This document shows positions 1 to 9,100 of a DNA stretch of 64,000 nt, in pieces. The notes under the pieces were generated by a model. The model saw only the letters and a list, made by a program, of their open reading frames with translations, had not been told where the DNA came from and did no database searches. The stretch comes from Litorivicinus sp. Its GTDB lineage: Bacteria; Pseudomonadota; Gammaproteobacteria; Pseudomonadales; Litorivicinaceae. The DNA is taken from positions 1 to 64,000 of the forward strand of contig JAOLBK010000010.1 of assembly GCA_028339155.1 (NCBI GenBank), written 5' to 3'. Positions within the stretch are counted from its first letter, which is position 1, and every line of letters begins with the position of its first letter. The position numbers and the translations under genes were made by a program.

Positions 1-242
1 TTCGCATCTCTGAACATTTGTATTAGTTTTTTAGTTGGCTCGATCGCAGCGTATGCATGCTCACCGCATCCTGATGGATTGATGTCCAGAAGCTCACGCA
101 CGGGTCGGTTTCCGCCTTTATATGATAAATTGTAAAGATCGATTAACAGCAAGCACGGTCTCTGGCCCAACTTGGGTGTCGTCTGATAATGACTGTACAT
201 CTTTTCGATGTCTTTATTAATGAACTGATCCCAGATTGGCAT
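1..242 (-). CDS. Isochorismatase-family cysteine hydrolase (N-terminal part)
   Basis: The first 80 codons of a leftward gene that runs off the window edge. ATG is at 240-242, with an AAGGA ribosome site about 9 nt upstream. The protein begins MPIWDQFINKD and contains RPCLLLIDLYN at about residues 29-39. This hydrophobic strand ending in Asp is typical of isochorismatase and N-carbamoylsarcosine amidase-like hydrolases, where that Asp belongs to the catalytic triad. The Lys and Cys of the triad would lie outside the window, so activity cannot be judged. It is probably an amidase of the leftward operon with the His-tailed protein and the GAPDH homologue. The family call rests on one motif region and is moderate. 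Confidence 0.55.
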   Translation of the reverse strand, partial: MPIWDQFINKDIEKMYSHYQTTPKLGQRPCLLLIDLYNLSYKGGNRPVRELLDINPSGCGEHAYAAIEPTKKLIQMFRDA

Positions 243-344
243 TAACTTTATCCTTAGTTTTTTACAGCATATCTTTCTTGTTGGCGCTGTCAGTTGATTA
301 GCCAGATTGTTTTGTTTTCTGGGCTACTCCTTTCGGGTATTAGG

Positions 345-776
345 CTAGTGATGATGATCGGGGTGTCCGTGCTCATGCCCTTGCCCATGCTGATGATCAG
401 AGGAATTGGTTGATTTTTGTTCGATGTCTCGCCCAAGGCTGAATCCTTCAAGAAATTTTGAAAGACCGATCCTTTGAAGTGTTCCGTCGTCAAGGAGTAG
501 TCCTGTAAGTAAGCCCGAAGCGAGCGCGTACACTTGTGCGATTTGCGCTATATTTTCCGGCTGGTCATTATCCGGATGATGCATGGTCAGAGATTTGGTC
601 ATAGTAAGTACGTGAGCCAGTAGCTCCCGATTACTTTGACTGGCATTCATCTGTGCCATTTCGGAGGCCCAGGTTTTGCTGGCGGGTATGCTGGGTGTGC
701 CGGTTGTTCGCATTGTTTCCGCTAGAAGCGATTCCACCGAGACGGGCCCGTTGTATTCATCGAGGTCACCACACAT
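345..776 (-). CDS. Unknown 143-aa protein with His-rich C-terminal tail
   Basis: I do not recognise the family. The body (residues 1-125) looks helical and soluble, with no signal peptide. The last 17 residues hold eight histidines (HQHGQGHEHGHPDHHH), resembling the metal-chelating tails of accessory proteins such as HypB, SlyD or UreE. It starts 18 bp downstream of the GAPDH-like gene on the same strand and is probably co-transcribed with it. A role in binding or storing nickel, zinc or cobalt is inference from composition alone. Confidence 0.6.
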   Translation of the reverse strand: MCGDLDEYNGPVSVESLLAETMRTTGTPSIPASKTWASEMAQMNASQSNRELLAHVLTMTKSLTMHHPDNDQPENIAQIAQVYALASGLLTGLLLDDGTLQRIGLSKFLEGFSLGRDIEQKSTNSSDHQHGQGHEHGHPDHHH

Positions 777-794
777 TTGAATTATCCTTTGTTG

Positions 795-1832
795 TTAATT
801 TTGATGGTTGAGTTTACTCGCTCGAGCCATGTCGAGCATTCTTTGTGCAAACGCGTATTCATTGTTGTACCAGGCACTAAGGAACAAAGTCATATTGCCG
901 ATCATCCGAATGGACGTAGCATCGACGACACAAGATCTTGGGTCTGTAAGGTAGTCACTGCTTACAAGCGGCTCTTGATCAATACCCAAAATGGATGTTG
1001 CAGTTGCCGAATCTGAAAGAGCTCCAATGACAATTTCTTCTGATGCTGGGTGTTTTAATTCCAGTGATAGGGTCACGTAGCTCGTGTGTGGTACCGGAGC
1101 GCGTACTGTTCTTCCTATAAATTTATCCTCCAAATGAGGGAACATTGTATAGATGAGGCCGGGTTGATCATGAGCGATAGGAATAAGATTTTGACTAGAT
1201 GAGCGAGACCATCGCAAATTTTTGCCAGGACGATCAAGACTTGGCTGGGTATTGGTGATGCTGTGGACGGATAAAAAAGTGCCTTGTGTGATCTGAAATG
1301 TGTCGTCTAAGCACTTTAATAGTGGAATTAGGCAGTTATTGAGGCACCCGGGATTAATTAATAGCCGGGACCTCTGCTTTAGAATCTGGGAGTCGTTGAC
1401 GCCGTAGATCCATGTATTTACTTCTTTGATCGTTTTTAATTGATCATTGTTTTGAGAGAATATAACAGTTTGGTTGAACCAGTCGTCGCGGTTCTCGATT
1501 ATCTCTTCGACAATCTTGTCACACCCTGAACATTCTAAAATGATGTCAGGATTGCATTCCTCGACTGCGTCACTTAATTTCGTGAAGAGTGGAATTTCTT
1601 GTTCGTTAGCAGCGACATAAAGGGAGCCTGATTTCCCTGTAACAGGTGCTGTTAAACGGCCGTAAGTCGAATCATTGTTGATTAAATAAGAAAATAATTC
1701 TGCGTTGGCCTCGACCTCGACCGCACCAACGAGTGTTGCTTTTTGATGAGGATTTTCGATCAGCTCCCTCGCTACAAGCCGCCCGATGCGTCCCAGTCCG
1801 ACAATCAATATCTTGCATTTTGATTCTTTCAT
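795..1832 (-). CDS. Glyceraldehyde-3-phosphate dehydrogenase family protein
   Basis: A 345-aa protein of GAPDH length. The Rossmann motif GLGRIGR is at residues 12-18, the putative catalytic Cys at 163 in PGCLNN, and the general-base His at 190 in HSITN. The family's C-terminal WYNNEY motif follows. The usual SCTTN catalytic signature is replaced by GCLNN, so the Cys is kept but its surroundings differ from glycolytic GapA; the substrate may be another phosphorylated or non-phosphorylated aldehyde. It is divergent from the cupin gene at 1943 and heads a leftward operon with the His-tailed protein and the hydrolase. No clear Shine-Dalgarno is visible before the ATG. Oxidation of an aldehyde in a catabolic route is inference. 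Confidence 0.75.
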   Translation of the reverse strand: MKESKCKILIVGLGRIGRLVARELIENPHQKATLVGAVEVEANAELFSYLINNDSTYGRLTAPVTGKSGSLYVAANEQEIPLFTKLSDAVEECNPDIILECSGCDKIVEEIIENRDDWFNQTVIFSQNNDQLKTIKEVNTWIYGVNDSQILKQRSRLLINPGCLNNCLIPLLKCLDDTFQITQGTFLSVHSITNTQPSLDRPGKNLRWSRSSSQNLIPIAHDQPGLIYTMFPHLEDKFIGRTVRAPVPHTSYVTLSLELKHPASEEIVIGALSDSATATSILGIDQEPLVSSDYLTDPRSCVVDATSIRMIGNMTLFLSAWYNNEYAFAQRMLDMARASKLNHQN

Positions 1833-1942
1833 GGGCGAGCCGTAGTCAGATGATCATGCCGCTAAACTAATTCGTTTTTGGACAAGGATAAAGGGTAATA
1901 GCACTATGAGTGTATAAAACGGGTGGATTGAAGGACTGAAAG

Positions 1943-2479
1943 ATGGTGCAGATGTATGTCGATAGGCTGGCCGATGAGCTGACGAAATCTTTGGACAAGT
2001 CTCCGAATTCGAGAGGTCTGATGAGCGAAGAGGGCACTGCGTTAGTGACGAAATTTGTTCAGGAACCCGGGGTTCGAGAGTGGTTAAATGGATTGGATAT
2101 TCTACAAAAAGTGAGGTTATGGGGAGCGGGAAAAGATGGACTGCAAGTTCTTCTTCATGGGGCTGAGACTGCAAAAAAAGGAGGTCCTCATGATCACGGT
2201 TCATCCTGGGCTCTGTATTATCAAGTAACCGGAATTACTGTGATGACGACTTATCGTCGAATGACAGGACTTGATGGGGAGCCGGGTGAGGCTGATTTAG
2301 AAGTATCTGGCGTTCAGGAATTAACTCCTGGAAATGCGATGTATTTTGGTCCGAATGTTATTCATTCGACGGAACATCCGAGCCCTCCGGCTCGCTGGAT
2401 TCGATTGACAGGTGTCGATTTAGACCACGCGACCCGGCTTCGTTTTAGTCTGGAGCGCAAAGAAGCGGTCCTTGATTGA
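1943..2479 (+). CDS. Cysteine-dioxygenase-like cupin protein
   Basis: A 178-aa single cupin. Residues 82-86 (PHDHG) supply two metal-binding His, followed by SSWALYYQVTG; a third candidate His is at 141 (NVIHSTEH). This HxH...H arrangement matches cysteine/thiol dioxygenase-type cupins that use non-haem Fe(II). It is the first gene of a rightward series and overlaps nothing; the next gene has its own ribosome site 35 bp downstream. The substrate could be a thiol or another small acid, and the protein sequence does not decide. It is divergent from the GAPDH homologue over a 110-bp promoter region. Confidence 0.7.
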   Translation: MVQMYVDRLADELTKSLDKSPNSRGLMSEEGTALVTKFVQEPGVREWLNGLDILQKVRLWGAGKDGLQVLLHGAETAKKGGPHDHGSSWALYYQVTGITVMTTYRRMTGLDGEPGEADLEVSGVQELTPGNAMYFGPNVIHSTEHPSPPARWIRLTGVDLDHATRLRFSLERKEAVLD

Positions 2480-2513
2480 AAATCAAATATTAAGTTTAAA
2501 AAGGAGTGTCAGA

Positions 2514-3365
2514 ATGAAGAGTTGTGTTGTGGGTATCGGAGCTATGGGCGTTGAAATGGCTCTGCATATCAAAAATAAAGGGCAGGATGTAATTGGTATT
2601 GATGTCAACTTAGAGCAGGTCGAGTCAGCTAAAAAACGCGGATTGCCATCTACTTTAGATCTCATTTCTGAAGTGCCGAATTGTGATGTATTTATCGTGA
2701 TCGTGGCAAGCGATGCTCAGTCTGCATCTGTAGTTGATCAGATTTTGGACAATAATCCAAAGCCGGGGTCGGCTATCGTGATCGCGGGAACGAATCATCC
2801 TGATACAATGAAGTCATTGTCAGATAAATGCGTTGCCAAGCAGATTCGATTGGTCGATGCCCCTGTAGTGTTTGGGATGCAAGGTGCCCGGGATGGTAAT
2901 CTTGCCAGTCTTTGTGGGGGAACTGCAGAAGACGTAGAATATGTCACGCCAGTACTGATGTGCTACAGCCGAGCAGTTCATCACGTGGGTGCAGTCGGCA
3001 CCGGTCAGCTTGCAAAGACGTGTAATAATATGATGCATTGGGCAGCTTGTTGCGCAAATTTTGAAGTCTTGGCGTTGGCTAAGCGGTATGGTGTTGATGC
3101 GCAGCGGATGAGGGAAATCTTGTTGCAGTGTCCTGCAAAAAATACGACGCTTGAGCGTTGGGACAATACGCGTTTCACCTGGCAAGAAAAGGACATGGAC
3201 GTTGCAATGGACCTTGCTCAAACTGCATCGCTTCCTCTACCTCTGTTTGGCACCATCGATCAGTTAGTCAAAATGTTTAAAGCCGATGATGTAAGCGCGC
3301 TATTATACGGAGAGAAAGCTCATTATTTGGGCGTTGAAATTTCTCCCTTGAATAATAATGATTAA
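2514..3365 (+). CDS. 3-hydroxyisobutyrate dehydrogenase-like NAD(P)-dependent oxidoreductase
   Basis: A 283-aa beta-hydroxyacid dehydrogenase. The N-terminal nucleotide-binding motif is GIGAMG; the conserved GTGQLAKTCNNMM segment near residue 160 carries the catalytic Lys. I chose ATG 2514 because AAGGAG at 2501-2506 sits at ideal spacing; an upstream in-frame codon at 2472 would overlap the cupin gene and lacks a site. The family oxidises 3-hydroxy acids or reduces semialdehydes and imines. Placed between a cupin and a LysR regulator, it probably acts in the same catabolic route as HyuAB. The substrate is unknown. A second family member is at 31320. Confidence 0.82.
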   Translation: MKSCVVGIGAMGVEMALHIKNKGQDVIGIDVNLEQVESAKKRGLPSTLDLISEVPNCDVFIVIVASDAQSASVVDQILDNNPKPGSAIVIAGTNHPDTMKSLSDKCVAKQIRLVDAPVVFGMQGARDGNLASLCGGTAEDVEYVTPVLMCYSRAVHHVGAVGTGQLAKTCNNMMHWAACCANFEVLALAKRYGVDAQRMREILLQCPAKNTTLERWDNTRFTWQEKDMDVAMDLAQTASLPLPLFGTIDQLVKMFKADDVSALLYGEKAHYLGVEISPLNNND

Positions 3366-3394
3366 TTTTAACCATAGATAAACCGGAGTTACCG

Positions 3395-4354
3395 TTGGAT
3401 ATAAAAAGCCTCAGGCTTTTCCTTGGCATTATTAAGCACCGAAGTATTACAAAAGCGTCCAGGCATCTGTACATCGCTCAGCCCGCTCTTGGGCTTTATC
3501 TTCGTCGGTTAGAAGATGAGTTAGGCGTCGAGTTAGTCACGCGGCATGCGAGGGGAGTCACACCAACAGCCGCTGGTCTTAAGTTGGCTGAGCATGCGGA
3601 ACGATTGCTGAATCAGATGTATTACATCAAGAATGAGTTGCAAAATCTGCGTGATACACCGTCCGGACCTGCGCTGGTCGGTTTGACTCATGGTACGGGC
3701 CAACTAATGGCGGCCAGCTTAGTAAAGCGGATCGCGATTGAGCACCCTGATATTGGGATCTGTCTGCGGGATTCGATCAGTGAATCCCTCGCGAAGATGT
3801 TAAATGATGGCCGTTTAGATCTCGCTCTCAGTTATGTGCCATCTGATGATCAGGACCTGCGTTTTAAGGCGATTGCTACCGAGTCCTTGTATCTGGTCTA
3901 CTGGAAAAATGCGGTTTTAGAGGCTGTTCCAGATGTCATTGAATTCAAAGATTTGGTTAATTATCCATTGATTCTTCCCACGGTTAAGTTTGAGTACCGT
4001 AGGCTAGTAGATAAATTCGCGGCGGAAATTGGAGTTGACCTAGATATTGTTCATGAGGTTGAGTCTGTGCAGCCGATTCGATATCTGATCCGAGAAGGGT
4101 TGGGCTTCTCGGTGGGTTCGATTGGTGCGGTTAAATGGGAAGTGGAGGAAGGTTACGTTGGCATCTCTAAGATTGTGAATCCGACACCTTATCGGACGCT
4201 ATACCTTGCAGAAAATATGAGCCGGCCGACGTCCAGGGCAGTAGAGGTGGTCAGAGACCAGCTACTTACGCTCGTTACTGAGGTCGCCCATGAATTTCCT
4301 GAAATCCTTTCTGTTGACGGATTCGACCTTGGTGATGAGGTGGAACAAGGATGA
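3395..4354 (+). CDS. LysR-family transcriptional regulator
   Basis: A 319-aa protein beginning MDIKSLRLFLGI with the LysR winged helix in residues 1-60 (SITKASRHLYIAQPALG is the recognition region) and an effector-binding domain from about 90 to 300. The start is TTG at 3395, preceded by CCGGAG at 3383-3388; no ATG fits. It lies on the same strand just upstream of hyuB/hyuA and the TauD gene and most likely regulates them or the genes before it. The effector is not deducible from sequence. LysR proteins usually bind upstream of the operon they control, so the 120-bp gap before hyuB is the first place to look. Confidence 0.9.
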   Translation: MDIKSLRLFLGIIKHRSITKASRHLYIAQPALGLYLRRLEDELGVELVTRHARGVTPTAAGLKLAEHAERLLNQMYYIKNELQNLRDTPSGPALVGLTHGTGQLMAASLVKRIAIEHPDIGICLRDSISESLAKMLNDGRLDLALSYVPSDDQDLRFKAIATESLYLVYWKNAVLEAVPDVIEFKDLVNYPLILPTVKFEYRRLVDKFAAEIGVDLDIVHEVESVQPIRYLIREGLGFSVGSIGAVKWEVEEGYVGISKIVNPTPYRTLYLAENMSRPTSRAVEVVRDQLLTLVTEVAHEFPEILSVDGFDLGDEVEQG

Positions 4355-4389
4355 CCCGACGGCCAGTATGTAAAAATGCTGGTAGACGT

Positions 4390-4404
4390 TTCGGGCATCC
4401 CGAA
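4390..4404 (+). terminator. Weak hairpin after the LysR gene
   Basis: Arms TTCGGG and CCCGAA are separated by CAT, 35 bp past the LysR stop. No T-run follows, so this is at most a weak or regulatory hairpin in the lysR-hyuB gap. Confidence 0.25.
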
Positions 4405-4477
4405 GAGTCGAAATTTATATTTCTTGGTATTGAGTAAATTTCACTACCCTAGTCTTAATATTTAGTGAGGGTATCTA

Positions 4478-6085
4478 GTGGTTGACTCAATTACAGAAGA
4501 AATCTTGAACGCATCGCTTGCGGGTGTGGTGAAACAGATGCAAGAGGCGCTCTTTAGGACCGGTTTTTCGACCATTATTCGTGAAAGTCATGACGCAAGT
4601 TGCGCTGTTCTCACTCCCGACGGACGCGTCGCCTCACAACACATTGTGTTACCTCTGCACTTGGGTGTCTTTCCAGTATCCGTCAGAGCAATAATTGAGG
4701 CTTATGGACCTACTGGGATAGAACCGGGCGACGCGTTCTTGATAAATCATCCGTACATCGGTGGAAGTCCACACGCCCCCGATATGTGTGTAATTGTTCC
4801 AGTCTTTATTGACCGGAATTTATCGTTTTTTGTTGCGAGTATCGCGCACAAGAGCGATATCGGCGGCCCGGTTCCGGGTAGTTGTTCCGGTAAAGCGACT
4901 GACATTTACAGTGAAGGCATGCATTTTCCAGCAATTCGGTTTGTCCAGAACGGGGTGGTCTCCGTTGAAGTCGAGTCAATTATTCGCACAAATAGTCGTA
5001 CACCGGATCTGGTCATGGGGGATATTCGTGGTCAATTAGGTTGCTGCCATGTTGGCTCCGGTCGATTGCAAGAACTGTCTGCAAAGTATGGTTATCGTAA
5101 ATTAGTCGATGCCATTGAACAGAGAATTGTGGCTGTTAAAAAAATCATTCACTCGGAGATTAGCTTATGGCCCGATCATGAAGCGGTTGGCGATCGATTG
5201 ATGGATGATGACGGAATCATAATTGGAGTCCCAATTAAGGTTGCGGTGGTTGTAAAAAAACAGGGATCAAATCTGAGTTTCGATTTTTCTGAGACTGCTG
5301 ATCAAGCAAAGGGTCCAATTAATATTCGACCATCACTAGTTAGGGCGGCTTGTGCTTATACTGTGATCGCGTCGATTGGTCGATCGATTACGGTCAACCA
5401 AGGAATTCTGGATGCGTTTGATGTGATAACGCGACCCGGCTCACTTCTAGAGCCTGAACTGCCTGCGCCGATGAATACTTACAACCCAACAGTTCATGCA
5501 GTGATTAATGCTGGCCTCGATGCGCTCGGACAAATTGCTCCTTCATCGCGCCGTGCAGATGGTTCGGATTCAAGATCACTTATCTTTGGATTTCAGCGCA
5601 AAAAGAATGCTCCAGGTTCAGCAATTTCGTATGAAATTTTCGCTGGGGGGTCTGGGGCAACTGCTGAAACTCCTGGTTTACCTGGTTGTCACGTAAATCA
5701 GACAAATGGACGGATTACGCCCATAGAAATTCTCGAGACCGAGTATCCATTGCGCATTCGCCAGTTTTCCGTACTAAAAGAGACTGGGGGCAAAGGTTCC
5801 TCTCAAGGCGGTGATGCCTTTCGGCGTGAATACGAATCATTGACCAACGGCACTCAATTTTCAATTCGGTCATCACGCCACCAGATTGCCCCAAGAGGAG
5901 TGAGTGGTGGTGAAGATGGCCGTCCTGGCCAGGCTATTTTGAATCCTGGTTCGGAGCAACGAGAATTAGCGTCGCGAGAGATTAATATCCCACTCGATGC
6001 GGGTGACATCGTCCGGCTTGATACACCAAGCGGCGGCGGGTGTGGTCAAGTTTTTAATATGCAACAAAAGACAGCTGAAGCTTAG
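4478..6085 (+). CDS. hyuB: Hydantoinase B / oxoprolinase family subunit HyuB
   Basis: A 535-aa protein of normal HyuB length. Typical blocks are present: IIRESHDASCAVLTPDG near the N terminus, the INHPYIGGSPHAPD segment, SFDFSETADQAKGPINIRP in the middle and the glycine-rich C-terminal LDTPSGGGCGQ. The GTG start at 4478 is preceded by GTGAGG. HyuB partners HyuA in ATP-dependent opening of cyclic imides, hydantoins or 5-oxoproline-like lactams, and related pairs form acetone or acetophenone carboxylases. The hyuA gene follows after 15 bp with its own AAGGAG, so the pair is an operon with the TauD gene. Cytosolic; exact substrate unknown. A second hyuB (44243-45805) stands without hyuA. Confidence 0.9.
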   Translation: MVDSITEEILNASLAGVVKQMQEALFRTGFSTIIRESHDASCAVLTPDGRVASQHIVLPLHLGVFPVSVRAIIEAYGPTGIEPGDAFLINHPYIGGSPHAPDMCVIVPVFIDRNLSFFVASIAHKSDIGGPVPGSCSGKATDIYSEGMHFPAIRFVQNGVVSVEVESIIRTNSRTPDLVMGDIRGQLGCCHVGSGRLQELSAKYGYRKLVDAIEQRIVAVKKIIHSEISLWPDHEAVGDRLMDDDGIIIGVPIKVAVVVKKQGSNLSFDFSETADQAKGPINIRPSLVRAACAYTVIASIGRSITVNQGILDAFDVITRPGSLLEPELPAPMNTYNPTVHAVINAGLDALGQIAPSSRRADGSDSRSLIFGFQRKKNAPGSAISYEIFAGGSGATAETPGLPGCHVNQTNGRITPIEILETEYPLRIRQFSVLKETGGKGSSQGGDAFRREYESLTNGTQFSIRSSRHQIAPRGVSGGEDGRPGQAILNPGSEQRELASREINIPLDAGDIVRLDTPSGGGCGQVFNMQQKTAEA

Positions 6086-6100
6086 TTAAGGAGTATTCGT

Positions 6101-8167
6101 ATGTTGGCAAAGGTCCAGATCGCTGTCGATACAGGCGGCACGTTTTCAGACTTTACCTATTTTGACGTTGCGGGTGATCTTCACTCGTTCAAGGTTCCCT
6201 CGACCCCTGAATCACCAGAAAAAGCGGTGATTAATGGGTTGAGAAAAATTATTGAGTCTGGAGTGGTAGCAGATGATGTAGAGATCTTTATTCATGGAAC
6301 TACGGTGGGAACAAATACGCTCTTACAGGAGCATGGCGGACGAACAGCACTCCTGATCACCGAGGGTTTTGATGCTGTTTACGAAGTTCAAGAGCAAGCA
6401 AGGCCGTATGGAAGTGAAATTTTTAATCTGAAATATCAGCGCCCAAAATTGCTTGTTGATAGATCTGATGTTGTCGAGATCCCTGAACGCATAGGATCTC
6501 AGGGCGAAGTAGTGCGCGGTCTCGATTTAGCAGAGGCGAGAAAACGTATTGAAGCCCTAAAGGGACAAGATATTGAGGCAATCGCTATTTGCTTTCTTTT
6601 TTCCTTTATTAATTCCGATCATGAAAAGGCTGTGCAAGCCATTGTTGAGGAAGTGCTTCCCGGAATCCCAGTGACTTTATCGAGTGGAATTTGCCCATTT
6701 ATTCGTGAGTACTATCGATTGTCTACGACCGTTATTAATGCATATCTAACGCCGAAGATGGATCGTTATTTGTCGGGTCTAGATAATGAGATGAGTGGCC
6801 TCGGAATCAAGACGAACAAGCGATATGTAATGCAGTCGAATGGCGGTGTTGCCTCTATTTCGAATACTGCGCGGCGGCCTGTATCGACTCTGATGTCGGG
6901 GCTGGCTGGTGGCGTCATGGCTTCCTTGAAAATCCTGGAGCAGGCTGGAATTTCTTCAGGTATCTCCTTTGACATGGGTGGAACCAGTTGTGATGTGGCG
7001 GTTTCTGAGGGCCGGTCGGCTGAAATTCGTGACCGCTTTGAAATTGATGGTCGTCACATTTGTCTTCCATCAGTCCAGGTAGAAACTCTGTCGGCTGGCG
7101 GTGGAACGTTGGCTTGGGTCGATGATTTATCACAGCTTCATGTTGGACCCGAGAGCGCTGGAGCTGTGCCCGGTCCGGTCGCTTATGGTCGTGGTGGTGA
7201 TACCCCAACCGTAACAGATTGTAATGTGGCGTTAGGTTATCTTGGTAATCGTGCTGAGGTTGCTGAACACCTGACGCTAGATGTTAGTGCGGCAAAAGCC
7301 GCCATTTCTGAGAAGTTAGCGATTCCCTTAGATTTAGATGAGGCCACAGCAGCTCTCGGCGTTCTTAAAGTAATTGATATTAAAATGAGTGAGGCAATTC
7401 GAGCACTTGCGACTAGTAAGGGATTGGATTTACGCGATTTTACTTTGGTCTCTTTTGGGGGTGCTGGACCTCTTCACTCGTCAAGGATTATGCGTGAATT
7501 AAATCTGAAACAAGTATTGGTCCCGGCCATGCCTGGGGTGACGTCTGCGCTTGGGCTTCTTGAGGCTGATGTAAGGCATGAATTTATCCGAACCAGGCCA
7601 AACGCATTAAATGATTTGCAGCCGTCTGACTTTTCCCAGACTCTTGGGAAGTTGAGAGCTGAGGCCATTGCTCAGCTCTCTGTGGATGGGTTCTCGGAAG
7701 AACAGATGCGGATGGAGATGCAACTGGATCTTCGGTATCAAGGCCAAGGCTATGAGCTTTCGGTGGATGTTGAAATGGACACCATCGATGTTGCATATAT
7801 ACGGAAGCAGTTTGATGCCATTCATGCCAAAAAGTTTGGCCATGCTGCACTCACGCAACCGGTAGAGTTGATGGCTTATCGAGTGATAGGGATAGGTGTT
7901 ACTGAACGTAAAAATTCAGCCTTTAATAAAGGACCGCTCAATTCATCAGAAGCATCGCAAGCAATTATTCGTGAAGCAGTATTTGATGTGGATGGTGTTC
8001 CAACCAAATTTGAACTGCCCGTTTGGCAACGAACTGATTTGAGTCAAGGAAGTAATTACGATGGTCCATTGGTCATTGAACAGGCTGATACAACGACGTT
8101 GATCGTCCCGGGACAGTATGTCTTCATTGACGATTTTGGAAACCTTATCGTTCGCGAAACCGATTAA
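6101..8167 (+). CDS. hyuA: Hydantoinase A / oxoprolinase family subunit HyuA
   Basis: A 688-aa protein with the actin-like ATPase fold of HyuA. VDTGGTFSDFTYFD near residue 9 is the phosphate-1 motif, FIHGTTVGTNTLLQ near 65 is characteristic, and FDMGGTSCDV near 290 is the second phosphate loop. The C-terminal region carries the usual FG..L......VE segment. With HyuB it should form an ATP-dependent hydrolase or carboxylase for a cyclic amide or ketone. The start ATG has AAGGAGT 8 nt upstream. It is followed after 30 bp by a TauD-type dioxygenase, also with a strong ribosome site, so the three genes are likely co-expressed. Confidence 0.92.
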   Translation: MLAKVQIAVDTGGTFSDFTYFDVAGDLHSFKVPSTPESPEKAVINGLRKIIESGVVADDVEIFIHGTTVGTNTLLQEHGGRTALLITEGFDAVYEVQEQARPYGSEIFNLKYQRPKLLVDRSDVVEIPERIGSQGEVVRGLDLAEARKRIEALKGQDIEAIAICFLFSFINSDHEKAVQAIVEEVLPGIPVTLSSGICPFIREYYRLSTTVINAYLTPKMDRYLSGLDNEMSGLGIKTNKRYVMQSNGGVASISNTARRPVSTLMSGLAGGVMASLKILEQAGISSGISFDMGGTSCDVAVSEGRSAEIRDRFEIDGRHICLPSVQVETLSAGGGTLAWVDDLSQLHVGPESAGAVPGPVAYGRGGDTPTVTDCNVALGYLGNRAEVAEHLTLDVSAAKAAISEKLAIPLDLDEATAALGVLKVIDIKMSEAIRALATSKGLDLRDFTLVSFGGAGPLHSSRIMRELNLKQVLVPAMPGVTSALGLLEADVRHEFIRTRPNALNDLQPSDFSQTLGKLRAEAIAQLSVDGFSEEQMRMEMQLDLRYQGQGYELSVDVEMDTIDVAYIRKQFDAIHAKKFGHAALTQPVELMAYRVIGIGVTERKNSAFNKGPLNSSEASQAIIREAVFDVDGVPTKFELPVWQRTDLSQGSNYDGPLVIEQADTTTLIVPGQYVFIDDFGNLIVRETD

Positions 8168-8197
8168 AAAAGAAAATAATTAGAAAGGAGTACCGTC

Positions 8198-9085
8198 ATG
8201 TCTATAGAAACAACTGCATTGTCGGGAGCACTTGGGGTTCGGATTTCGGGTGTTGACCTGAGTCAGCCCATGGATCATAAAACCGCGCAAGAGGTTTATG
8301 CGGCCTTTGTGCAGCACAAAGTGATCGCATTCTCGAATCAGTCGATATCATCGGCTGAACTGATCCAGTTTTCTAAATCATTTGGACCACTTGATATACA
8401 CAGTAACAGCGACTATCTGCTCGATGGATTTCCTGAAATACTCATTCTGTCTAATGATCTAAAGGATGGGCAGCCAATTGGCGTTGTCGATGCTGGTGTT
8501 GAGTGGCATTCAGATTTGTCATGGCAGTTGGATCCACCGTTAGGATCTATCCTGCACTGTTTAACAACACCAACGACTGGTGGACGAACGGGTTTTTTGA
8601 ATATGTCTGCAGCTTATCAACTGCTACCGAAATCATTGCAAGAGCGACTACTGTCTCTCGAGGGCAGTCATTGCGTGAGTAAATTAGTGAACTCACGGGT
8701 CACAATCTCTGAAAATCGTGTCAATGCTGCGGCTTTTTATGCAGAACAACTGAAGAAGCATCCTCCAGTCTCTCACCCAATGGTTTATGAACATCCGGAC
8801 ACGGGAGAGAAAATCTTATTCGCGAGCCCCCGGTTTACAATTGGGATTGACGGATTAGACGAGGAAGAAGGGCAATCACTCTTGGATGAGATTTTTGCAT
8901 ACTTTGACGACGAAACGATCCGTTACGATTATTCCTGGTCTGAAGGGGATATTGTTATGTGGGATAATCGAAGCGTGCTCCACTGCGCTCTTGGTGGTTA
9001 TCAATACCCAGATATTCGACTAATACATCGCACGACTGTCCTTTGTGACGATGCCACGAGACTTCGGCCCGTAGCATCGTTATAA
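8198..9085 (+). CDS. TauD/TfdA-family Fe(II)/2-oxoglutarate dioxygenase
   Basis: A 295-aa dioxygenase. The iron facial triad is visible as WHSD (HxD near residue 108) and the distal His in WDNRSVLHCA; the 2-oxoglutarate-binding Arg is in RLIHRTTV. TauD/TfdA enzymes hydroxylate aliphatic sulfonates, aryloxyacetates or carnitine-like compounds, often cleaving C-S or C-O bonds. The AGAAAGGAG site makes the ATG certain. It closes the lysR-hyuB-hyuA block. It converges on the class II aldolase gene. It is one of three TauD homologues in this window (others at 38185 and 57586), which are clearly diverged and probably have different substrates. Confidence 0.88.
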   Translation: MSIETTALSGALGVRISGVDLSQPMDHKTAQEVYAAFVQHKVIAFSNQSISSAELIQFSKSFGPLDIHSNSDYLLDGFPEILILSNDLKDGQPIGVVDAGVEWHSDLSWQLDPPLGSILHCLTTPTTGGRTGFLNMSAAYQLLPKSLQERLLSLEGSHCVSKLVNSRVTISENRVNAAAFYAEQLKKHPPVSHPMVYEHPDTGEKILFASPRFTIGIDGLDEEEGQSLLDEIFAYFDDETIRYDYSWSEGDIVMWDNRSVLHCALGGYQYPDIRLIHRTTVLCDDATRLRPVASL

Positions 9086-9100
9086 AGATATATTCGTGTC

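Noticed and set aside
1854-2204. 116-aa minus-strand frame
   Set aside because: Antisense to the cupin gene, no family resemblance.
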